Assembly (NCBI GenBank): GCA_019686145.1
Contig: JADGHK010000094.1
Span: 1 to 7,825, forward strand
Reading direction: 5' to 3'
DNA length: 7,825 nt
From: Bryobacteraceae bacterium
GTDB taxonomy: Bacteria; Acidobacteriota; Terriglobia; Bryobacterales; Bryobacteraceae
In this document: positions 1 to 5,977 of the stretch, one piece after another
How positions within the stretch are numbered: the first letter of the stretch is position 1
Layout of the letters: each line of letters begins with the position of its first letter
Notes under the pieces: model-generated
What the model was told of the DNA's origin: nothing
Databases searched by the model: none
Seen by the model: the letters and a program-made list of their open reading frames with translations, nothing else
Made by a program: the position numbers and the translations under genes

Positions 1-328
1 CGGCACGACGATCCGAGGCTTCCGTCAAAACCGCGTGGGTCCTATGGTAGCCGGAGAGCCGGTCGGAGGCGAGGCGGTATTTATCCTGAACAACGAACTC
101 CGATTCCCGATCTGGAGTCTGTTCGACGGAGTCGCTTTCCTCGATATGGGCAACGTCTACGAACGCTGGCAGGACTTCAATCCGTTCGACGTGAGGAAGG
201 CGGCCGGGTTCGGGCTCCGCATCCGGACCCCGTTCTTCATGCTGCGCTTCGACTACGGCTTCAAGCTGGACCGCAGGCCAGGCGAGAGCATCGGTCAATT
301 CTTCTTCAGCATCGGCCAGGCCTTTTGA
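1..328 (+). CDS. Omp85-family outer-membrane barrel protein (BamA/TamA type), C-terminal fragment
   Basis: This is the 3' end of a gene that begins left of the window. The frame is open from base 2, giving 108 visible codons before TGA at 326-328. Near the left edge is IRGF (bases 11-22), the conserved loop-6 motif of Omp85 barrels, whose Arg locks inside the barrel. Next comes NELRFPI, a typical barrel strand, then FLDMGNVY and a C-terminal strand ending in Phe (GQAF), as expected for the beta-signal read by the BAM complex. Omp85 proteins insert or translocate proteins at the outer membrane. The POTRA domains that would separate BamA from TamA or other paralogues lie outside the window, so no symbol is given. 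The downstream neighbour is convergent and begins (by its stop) only 6 nt away. The family call is firm; the subtype is unknown. Confidence 0.9.
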   Translation, partial: GTTIRGFRQNRVGPMVAGEPVGGEAVFILNNELRFPIWSLFDGVAFLDMGNVYERWQDFNPFDVRKAAGFGLRIRTPFFMLRFDYGFKLDRRPGESIGQFFFSIGQAF

Positions 329-334
329 GGAGGC

Positions 335-2566
335 TTAGCGGACTACGACCTTCGCGAGGCCCGCGTTGCCCGCCGAATCAAATACCCGGAGAACGATGAG
401 ATGCTCGCCGGGAGAGAGCCCGTCGATGCGCACCGAAAACTCCTCTTGCTGGCTGTCCGTGACTCCATCCGCCGCTTCCACGGGGATCCATGGACTGGCA
501 TCTACCGAATACTCTGCGCGGCGAATCGAACTGGTGGAATCCACTGCCCGCATTTCAAACTCTACGAGCGGGCCTGCCCGCCGGGCTGTCCCAACTGTTA
601 CAGCGGGCGGGGTATTGTCGATCACTACCGGGGCGCTGATGGCTTCGGCTTCCCGCGCCGTGTCTCCTGCATTATTGGAACGGTCGGAGGCAACCACCCG
701 GAAGAAGTACTTTCCGTCGGCGAGGACGTCGCCTTCGATCTGGTAAGTGTTCTCCGGAAACCATGCCCGCAGCAGCTTCCAGTTCTGTTCGCCTTCGCCC
801 CGGAAGTACAGGGAGTAGAGCAGGCGGTCTCCGTCGTAATCTTCGCCCTGCCATGTGATGGCGATGTGCTGGCTGGCGGCGCGGCTGAGGACCTGGGTGG
901 GCCTGCTGCTACGCGACGAGGCCACAGACTCTCCGGTGTCGGTGACGGTGATGCTGTAGGGAGTCATCGCGCCGGTGTTCGTAGTCGCCGGCTTGGCTGG
1001 AGCGCTCCCCGAGGGTTGAGTGGTGACCGAGATATTCTGGATGACCGGCGGCGTGTTTTGCGGCAGGTAAGCGAGCGTCACCGACTCGAGCACGGGCGAC
1101 CCTTTCTTTACCGGGGAGAATTCGACCGACCATTGGATGTACCGTGCGTTGGGACTGGATACCGGCGAGCCGCTCGGATCCGTCACTGGCTGGGACCACT
1201 CGCTCCACGTGCGGTCCGGGCGCGCTGAATTTCCCGTCCTGGTGCGGAACTTCAAACCCTCGGCGCCTTCCGCCTTCCAGCTGAGCCTCCCCCAGCGCGC
1301 CACGCTCCCTGCATCGTGCACCGGCGATTCGTAGGTGCCGCTAGAGGCGATGCCAGTGTGCAGCCGGAAGAGCTTCCCAATGTTCCCCGTCGCCGCTACG
1401 AGCCCAGCCGAGGTCTCCATCAGGCGCGTAGTTTCAGCCTCGTTTGTCTGCTGCAGCAGCGTTACCTTTCGATCCGGCGTCAGCTGGTAGATGCGCCCCT
1501 GGGCGTCCGTTGAGAAGAGGAGTCCTGAGTTTGAGGCTACCAGGTCGTAGGCGTTCTCCTCCTTGGAGGTCCAGAGCGTTTCAACTGTATTATCCGGATG
1601 GATGCGATAGACAGCGGAGCGCTCGACGCCGAGCATTTCGGTGCTTGCCGCAAAGGTGCTGGTCACCTGCGGGGTGACCTGGGTGGGCTGTTTCGAAGGG
1701 TCGGATTTCTTCAAGTCAATCCCCGCTTGCGCGTCGGTCACTGTGATCGACGTGCCCGTCGCGGTGATGGCGCCGGCGCCGGTCTGGAGAGACGAGGCGG
1801 GAACCGAGGCTGCCTGCCTGGCAACCGCGCCTCCAAGTGCTGCAGCGTAGATGGATCCGTCGGGCGCGGGCACGATGGACCGGATTTCCGGCAAATTCGC
1901 GTCGTACAGAACGAACGCTTTATCTTTCGCCGATATCCGGTAGAGAATTCCGTTCGGCTCTGTCCCCGCGAGGAGCCTGCCTTGCGCATCGACAGCCAGC
2001 GCCGTGATGTGAGATTGACCGGTTTCGTACCAGACTTCGCCCTTGCCCGGGCCGGTAATGCGGAAAATCCGTCCGCCTTCGCCCGTCCCCGCATAAAGCG
2101 ATCCGTCCTTGCCGATCGCAAGCGACCAGATATAGGTGGTAGCTGGGTTGAAATACTCTGAGGCTTTCCCCTTCTCGATCCGGTAGATCTTCCCGTTTGG
2201 CGAGGTGGCGGCGTAGACGGCGCCGGCTGAATCGATCGCCAGGGCAAAGACTTCGGGCTCGCTGGCTGTCCATAAGAGGGAGGCCTTTCCGGACGGGTCC
2301 ACCTTGTAGATGCGGCCTCGATGTCCCGTTCCCAGATAGAGCGTCGCGTCGGCTGCCTTGGCGATACACCAGACGGCGGCCTGATCCGAGGCGAAGAGCG
2401 TCTCCAACTGAGGCGCCAGAGTCAGACGGCCGCTGCGTGAGAGCGAGACGCCCGAGAACTTACCGCGAAGGAAATCCTCGTAGCTGTTCAGTTCCCAGGT
2501 AGTTGTGCTGGCCGCGTGGAGCGCCGGCAGCAGCGCGAGCGCTGTCAGCAGTCTGGAGGGTTTCAT
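335..2566 (-). CDS. Secreted seven-bladed beta-propeller protein with a split blade and Ig/Fn3-like C-terminal modules
   Basis: This 743-residue protein starts with a signal peptide (MKPSRLLTALALLPALHAA), so it is exported. Seven similar units carry a small-hydrophobic strand, a Tyr-Ala/Gly-x-Thr strand and an end motif of the IYRI type: IYKV at 86, IYRI 127, IFRI 167, LYRI 208, VYRI 319, IYQL 359 and LFRL 399. Spacing is 40-41 residues except between the fourth and fifth, where a Ser/Thr/Ala/Gln-rich stretch (about 250-316) intervenes. Residues about 408-500 form a separate beta module (RTRTGN, then TWSEWS, then ARYIQWS). A Ser/Thr/Pro linker (505-565) leads to an Fn3/cadherin-like segment with GEDYDGD at 574-580 and a last Ig-like domain with DSAGNAG near the end. 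No catalytic motif, PEP-CTERM tail or cell-wall anchor is seen. The ATG overlaps the TGA of the upstream S55 gene (ATGA), and GGAAG lies 7 nt before the start. The architecture suggests binding or scaffolding in the periplasm or outside the cell. The specific function is unknown. Confidence 0.85.
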   Translation of the reverse strand: MKPSRLLTALALLPALHAASTTTWELNSYEDFLRGKFSGVSLSRSGRLTLAPQLETLFASDQAAVWCIAKAADATLYLGTGHRGRIYKVDPSGKASLLWTASEPEVFALAIDSAGAVYAATSPNGKIYRIEKGKASEYFNPATTYIWSLAIGKDGSLYAGTGEGGRIFRITGPGKGEVWYETGQSHITALAVDAQGRLLAGTEPNGILYRISAKDKAFVLYDANLPEIRSIVPAPDGSIYAAALGGAVARQAASVPASSLQTGAGAITATGTSITVTDAQAGIDLKKSDPSKQPTQVTPQVTSTFAASTEMLGVERSAVYRIHPDNTVETLWTSKEENAYDLVASNSGLLFSTDAQGRIYQLTPDRKVTLLQQTNEAETTRLMETSAGLVAATGNIGKLFRLHTGIASSGTYESPVHDAGSVARWGRLSWKAEGAEGLKFRTRTGNSARPDRTWSEWSQPVTDPSGSPVSSPNARYIQWSVEFSPVKKGSPVLESVTLAYLPQNTPPVIQNISVTTQPSGSAPAKPATTNTGAMTPYSITVTDTGESVASSRSSRPTQVLSRAASQHIAITWQGEDYDGDRLLYSLYFRGEGEQNWKLLRAWFPENTYQIEGDVLADGKYFFRVVASDRSNNAGDTAREAEAISAPVVIDNTPPAVTVGTARRAGPLVEFEMRAVDSTSSIRRAEYSVDASPWIPVEAADGVTDSQQEEFSVRIDGLSPGEHLIVLRVFDSAGNAGLAKVVVR
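1067..1345 (-). other. Beta-sandwich (galactose-binding/discoidin-like?) module inside the propeller protein
   Basis: This covers residues about 408-500 of the propeller protein. Visible landmarks are ESPVHDAG, ARWGRLSW, FRTRTGN, TWSEWS and ARYIQWSVEF, followed by PVLESVTLAYLPQN before the linker. The alternating hydrophobic/aromatic pattern and the WG, SEWS and RYIQW landmarks suggest an all-beta, discoidin-like accessory domain that could bind carbohydrate. That assignment is by pattern only, and the fold could equally be Fn3-like. Confidence 0.4.
1619..1819 (-). other. Low-complexity insert that splits propeller blade 5
   Basis: This encodes residues about 250-316, rich in Ala, Ser, Thr and Gln (for example QTGAGAITATGTSITVT and SKQPTQVTPQVTS). 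It sits between the SIYAAALGG strand of blade 5 and the VYRI strand that should follow about 10 residues later. The reading frame stays open and the blade spacing returns to 40 residues afterwards. This makes it an in-frame loop insertion and not a frameshift. Confidence 0.6.
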
Positions 2567-4341
2567 TCCTTAACTTCCACTTGAATTGTCTTTGCCCCGG
2601 AAATCACCGCGCTGCCCACCGGAATTGCCAGTTCATCCAGCTTGGAGCTGGCAGCCTGCGGAACCGCCCCCTGCTGCTTCGCAAGCATCAGGGCGACGGA
2701 AGGGGGAGGCGAGGGCAGGTCTTCCCCCTGCACTTGAAACCCGGCTTCCGGCCGCCAGATGCGGACGTAGGCGCCGGTGTTCTCGCGCAAACGGTTCAGG
2801 AATGACACGAGCTGCGCGGGGCTTTTGGGTTGCTCGGTCAGAAAGCGGCGGTATTCGGAGAGATTGGTCGTTGCGCCGTCGGCTACAGTAAAGTACAACG
2901 GGCCCCGGGGCGCTCCGATCGGCACCGTCCAGGCGACCGTTTTCGATACCTCCTGTCCGTTCTCGCCGCGCAGCACTGCAGTAATCTCGATGGTTTCACC
3001 CGGCTGGACCTGCTGCCGCGACGCCCATACCTCGTCAATTTCTAACTGCTTCTTCTGATCGAATGCTTCAATCGTGAGGGAGACGCTTTTCAGTTTCAGG
3101 TCGGAGAAGCTGCTCTGCAGGACATAGGCGAGGGGACTTGCTCCCGCCATCGACACCTGCAGGGGCACGTTCACATCCCCGGCAAACATATTGCTGATCC
3201 GGATAGGGTCGGCGCCGTCGAGCTCAATCGATCCCTTCATCGCAAAGCTTGAAGCGCCCACGGTGCGCTCCGTGGCGTCGATCGCGGAGAAGATGGCCAT
3301 CTGGATCAGGAGAGGGGACAGGAACCGGTCGTTTACCATCGACATGCGGTAGATGAGATCCTTGGCCCTGTTGGGATGCCGGACTGTGATCGAGACCGGC
3401 ACGAGAGTCGCGCGGCGGCCAAGTTCTCCCGCGATTGCTGTGTTCCGGTCCTGCGTGATCGTGCCCATCCACTCCTTGGCGGTTGAAATCTTGAAGGACG
3501 TGGAGAGGTTGGGCAGAAGTGTCAGGACTTCCGCGCGCGCGAAGGGCAACTCCGTGCTCCCGATCGAAAGAAAACGGTGGCCGAAGGCGTAGATGCGGCT
3601 GCCGTCGATGTGGGTTACCGTCCCGTCGGCTCCCACGGCCATATCGCCGGACAGGAGCTGAACGCTGATCATCGAGCCGGGCTTCAATGCGGAAGGATTG
3701 CCCAACGCGGTCGACGGGGGAGCGCCGCTGCCGACTCCCTGTCGCGGTTCCAGCCCGAGCGCCCGGAGTTTCGGTCCGAAAAACGCCAGCGTCCGCTCGG
3801 TAAAGCCCGCAAATGAGACCGGTGTCGCAATCTCGATCAGCTTCGCCTCGCCGCCTGGCGGAGACGGAGGCGGGGGCAGCATCGCGGTAAGATCGGCTGT
3901 CTTCGAATCAGCGGAGTTCCACGGCAGGCTCGCCCGCACGGCCCGGGCCGGCCCGTGCTGTGGAACTGTCAACATTTCCTCAATGGGACGAATACCGGCA
4001 ATCGGCTCCTTGGAAAACGAAAAGGCGAAAGCGACCGCTCCTGCCAGTTTCCCCTCAATGTAGACCGGGCTTCCGCTCATGCCTTGCATTACGCCGGTTG
4101 AGGCGAGCGGGCCGCCCGACAATCGTGCAAGAATGATCGATTGTTTCGGGCCGATGTTCTCGAGTACGCCTAAGATTTCCGCGTCGAATTCCTCAATCTT
4201 GTCGCCCCGGAAAACGGTCTTGCCGACGCCCTTCATCCCGGGCCGGATGTCCTTAAGGGGATAAATCGGAGGCTGCGCCCAGAGGGGACACAGGAAGGCG
4301 CCTGCGCAAAACAGCATCCAGAGGATGCGTGAGGTCAACAC
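2563..4341 (-). CDS. Secreted SpoIVB-like (peptidase S55 family) protein
   Basis: Read from GTG at 4341 this is 592 residues, starting with a signal peptide (LTSRILWMLFCAGAFLCPLWA). Two blocks match the SpoIVB/S55 peptidase family. The first has PLKDIRPGMKGVG (28-40), FRGDKIEEFDAEILGVL (44-60), the nucleophile motif GMSGSP (87-92, Ser89), AGAVAFAF and IRPIEEML (117-124). The second has GTVTHIDG and YAFGHRF (251-257, His255), then WMGTITQDRNTAIAGELG (291-308). A proline-rich linker (155-163) separates them. The C-terminal 280 residues are beta-rich, with an Ig-like segment around VQPGETIEI (445-453). In SpoIVB the His block precedes the Ser block; here the order is reversed, and no Asp stands at the place expected about 15 residues before the Ser. 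It may be a serine protease of envelope targets or a non-catalytic relative. Start choice: ATG at 4401 gives 20 extra residues ahead of the signal peptide and has no proper ribosome site. GTG 4341 or TTG 4338 (AGGGA 4 nt before the TTG) fits better. It overlaps the propeller gene by 4 nt. Confidence 0.85.
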   Translation of the reverse strand: MLTSRILWMLFCAGAFLCPLWAQPPIYPLKDIRPGMKGVGKTVFRGDKIEEFDAEILGVLENIGPKQSIILARLSGGPLASTGVMQGMSGSPVYIEGKLAGAVAFAFSFSKEPIAGIRPIEEMLTVPQHGPARAVRASLPWNSADSKTADLTAMLPPPPSPPGGEAKLIEIATPVSFAGFTERTLAFFGPKLRALGLEPRQGVGSGAPPSTALGNPSALKPGSMISVQLLSGDMAVGADGTVTHIDGSRIYAFGHRFLSIGSTELPFARAEVLTLLPNLSTSFKISTAKEWMGTITQDRNTAIAGELGRRATLVPVSITVRHPNRAKDLIYRMSMVNDRFLSPLLIQMAIFSAIDATERTVGASSFAMKGSIELDGADPIRISNMFAGDVNVPLQVSMAGASPLAYVLQSSFSDLKLKSVSLTIEAFDQKKQLEIDEVWASRQQVQPGETIEITAVLRGENGQEVSKTVAWTVPIGAPRGPLYFTVADGATTNLSEYRRFLTEQPKSPAQLVSFLNRLRENTGAYVRIWRPEAGFQVQGEDLPSPPPSVALMLAKQQGAVPQAASSKLDELAIPVGSAVISGAKTIQVEVKE

Positions 4342-4431
4342 TTCCCTATTGTATCGCCCCGCGTGCAAGTTCTCCGCGGACTTGGCCCAATCTTGTGGCA
4401 TCCTAAACTATTGTTCCGCTAGCGAGGAATC
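4342..4431. promoter_or_regulatory. Divergent control region between the S55-propeller operon and the exosortase unit
   Basis: These 90 bases separate two divergent transcription units, so promoters for both should lie here or just inside the gene starts. For the plus strand a weak sigma70-like pair can be drawn: TTGGCC (4382-4387), 16 nt, TAAACT (4404-4409), each matching four of six consensus bases. For the minus strand TACAAT (4353 down to 4348) matches the -10 consensus in five of six bases and lies 6 nt before GTG 4341, with no good -35. GAGGA at 4424-4428 is the ribosome site of the exosortase gene. No clear operator dyad is seen. Promoter assignments are by eye and tentative. Confidence 0.4.
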
Positions 4432-5316
4432 ATGGCTGCTCCCGCACATCTCGTCGCCAGACTCCGCAAGCACCCGGTGCCATGGATTTCGCTTTTGTGG
4501 TTTGCGTTCCTGCTGATCGCAGCCTACGCACCGGTACTTGCCCGCCTGGCGGAACAATGGAACAGCGATGAAGACATGAGCCACGGGTTCTTTGTCCCGG
4601 TGCTCTCCGCTTACATCGCCTGGAAGCGCAAGGATGCGGTTCTGGCACAGCCAGTTAAGCCAAACTACCTGGGACTGGTCCTGGTGGTTTGGGCGGCTTT
4701 GCAGCTCCTCATCGCGACGCTCGGGGCTGAGCTGTTCCTCGCGCGGACGGCTTTCGTGATCTCCGTAGTCGGTTCCGTGTGGTTCATGGCAGGCACAGCG
4801 GTCCTGCGGATTCTAGCCTTCCCCCTCTTCCTGCTCCTTTTTATGGTTCCTTTGCCGGCAATCATCTATAACCAGATCACATTCCCGCTTCAGTTGCTCG
4901 CGAGCCGGATCGCCGAGCTGGTACTGAGTACGCTAGGGATTCCGGTGTTGCGAGAGGGGAATGTCCTGGAACTGGCCAGCCAGAAACTCAACGTTGTCGA
5001 GGCGTGCAGCGGGATTCGCTCTCTGCTCTCCTTGTCATTTCTCTCGCTGATTTACGGATACTTTGCGGAAGACAGCAAGCGCACGCGCGCTTTGCTCTTC
5101 GTGTCGACGGTTCCGATCGCCATCCTGGCGAATTCCGGCAGGGTTACCCTGACGGGAATCCTGAGCGAATTCAAGCCGGAGCTGGCACAAGGCTTCTTTC
5201 ATACGGCGGAAGGCTGGGTGATTTTCATGACCGCCCTGATTTCTCTGATTGTCTTCCACCGCATTTTGAGGCGGGTGATCAGGCTCGCTGGGAGAGGAGC
5301 CGAAAACCATGCCTGA
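4432..5316 (+). CDS. xrt: Exosortase (transpeptidase-like membrane protein sorting enzyme)
   Basis: This is a 294-residue polytopic inner-membrane protein. Hydrophobic segments lie near 17-40, 78-98, 102-142, 195-212, 217-240 and 260-280. The exosortase landmarks are all present: MSHGFFVPVLSAYIAW (49-64), the catalytic Cys in EACSGIRS (Cys192), the conserved Arg in NSGR (Arg237) and the conserved His in FFHTAEGW (His257). Exosortases are thought to cleave C-terminal PEP-CTERM-type signals from exported proteins, usually in bacteria that make extracellular polysaccharide. No substrate and no glycosyltransferase is encoded in this window. The start is well bounded: an in-frame TAG lies at 4420-4422, ATG 4432 is the first start after it, and GAGGA lies 3 nt upstream, which is slightly close. 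The stop overlaps the start of epsI by 8 nt. The exosortase subtype cannot be assigned by eye. Confidence 0.93.
   Translation: MAAPAHLVARLRKHPVPWISLLWFAFLLIAAYAPVLARLAEQWNSDEDMSHGFFVPVLSAYIAWKRKDAVLAQPVKPNYLGLVLVVWAALQLLIATLGAELFLARTAFVISVVGSVWFMAGTAVLRILAFPLFLLLFMVPLPAIIYNQITFPLQLLASRIAELVLSTLGIPVLREGNVLELASQKLNVVEACSGIRSLLSLSFLSLIYGYFAEDSKRTRALLFVSTVPIAILANSGRVTLTGILSEFKPELAQGFFHTAEGWVIFMTALISLIVFHRILRRVIRLAGRGAENHA
5293..5299 (+). promoter_or_regulatory. Ribosome binding site of epsI
   Basis: AGAGGAG lies inside the exosortase coding sequence, 9 nt before the ATG at 5309. It supports that start and the 8-nt overlap of the two genes. Confidence 0.65.
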
Positions 5317-5959
5317 GTTTCTCCGGTCACGCTCCGCCCGGATTCTGACGCTCGTGCTTGTGGTTCAATCCGCCTTGTTTTATGGCTTTTCCCGGCATGA
5401 GGCGACGCCTTCCATCGCACCGCTTTCCACCTTCCCCGCCATCGCGGGCGATTGGAGCCTGTATCAGGAAGGCGTGATCGAAAAGGAAATTCTCGATGTG
5501 CTGCGCGCCGACGACGTACTCTCGCGCACATACTACAGCTCTTCCGGCATCGCCAATCTCTTTATTGCCTTCTTCAAGAGCCAGCGGGCGGGACAGGCTC
5601 CGCACTCGCCGAAGAATTGCCTTCCCGGAAGCGGTTGGGTTCCGGAGCTTTCAGGAACCGTCAGAATCTCGGTGCCCGGCTCAGCTCAGCCGATTGAGGT
5701 CAACCGCTACATTGTGCAGAAGGGCGACGAACGCAGTCTGGTGCTTTACTGGTACCAGTCGCGCAATCGCGTGGTGGCGAATGAATACGTTGCGAAATTC
5801 TACGTGGTCGCCGACGCCATTCGCTACAACCGGACGGATACCGCTCTTGTGCGCGTTGTCATTCCCTTCATGGGCAGCGATCACAGCGCAGCTCTGCGGC
5901 TCGGCGAACAGTTTATCCAGGCTGTCTTTCCGCTGCTGAAAACCGCCTTGCCCGGCTAG
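5309..5959 (+). CDS. epsI: EpsI family protein (exosortase-associated, DUF3485-like)
   Basis: This 216-residue protein has an N-terminal hydrophobic segment (about 11-27), probably a membrane anchor or signal, and an exported domain. The EpsI hallmarks are GDWSLYQ (47-53), APHSPKNCLPGSGW (97-110, with Cys104) and LYWYQSRNRVVANEY (146-160), followed by a C-terminal stretch with VRVVIPF. EpsI-type domains occur either fused to the C-terminus of exosortases or, as here, as a separate gene directly after one. They are implicated with the exosortase in exopolysaccharide or sorting functions, but the biochemical role is not established. The gene begins within the last codons of the exosortase gene, so the two are certainly co-transcribed. 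Its TAG stop at 5957-5959 shares bases with the stop of the convergent S9 gene. The length is normal for the family. Confidence 0.92.
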   Translation: MPEFLRSRSARILTLVLVVQSALFYGFSRHEATPSIAPLSTFPAIAGDWSLYQEGVIEKEILDVLRADDVLSRTYYSSSGIANLFIAFFKSQRAGQAPHSPKNCLPGSGWVPELSGTVRISVPGSAQPIEVNRYIVQKGDERSLVLYWYQSRNRVVANEYVAKFYVVADAIRYNRTDTALVRVVIPFMGSDHSAALRLGEQFIQAVFPLLKTALPG

Positions 5960-5977
5960 TTGAGATACTTTTTCAGC
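5935..5977. repeat. Inverted repeat centred near the epsI/S9 stop codons
   Basis: GCTGAAAA (5935-5942) and TTTTCAGC (5970-5977) are perfect 8-bp inverted copies separated by 27 nt. The arms fall in Leu-Lys codons at the ends of both convergent genes. There is no uridine run after the second arm, so it does not look like a standard intrinsic terminator, and it may be coincidental. Confidence 0.35.

Noticed and set aside
338..420. A PEP-CTERM sorting signal at the end of the propeller protein as a substrate for the nearby exosortase
   Set aside because: The C-terminus ends in an Ig-like strand (LAKVVVR), with no PEP motif, hydrophobic helix or basic tail of the required kind.
401..1228. A 275-codon plus-strand open frame antisense to the propeller gene
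   Set aside because: The opposite strand encodes a coherent signal-peptide protein with periodic repeats. This frame is rich in Arg/Gly, has no recognisable domain and is a GC-rich shadow.
1598..2161. A 187-codon plus-strand frame and its overlapping neighbours in the propeller gene
   Set aside because: Arg-rich composition, no domain, and it runs across the conserved blades on the other strand.
4318..4338. A lipoprotein signal in the S55 protein (Cys residues in the hydrophobic segment)
   Set aside because: Neither MLFC nor AFLC fits the lipobox pattern, so an ordinary signal peptidase I site near LWA is more likely.
4342..4401. An extra 20-residue N-terminus of the S55 protein from ATG 4401
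   Set aside because: It would bury the signal peptide behind a polar segment, has AGG directly touching the ATG, and uses most of the divergent promoter region. GTG 4341 or TTG 4338 fits better.
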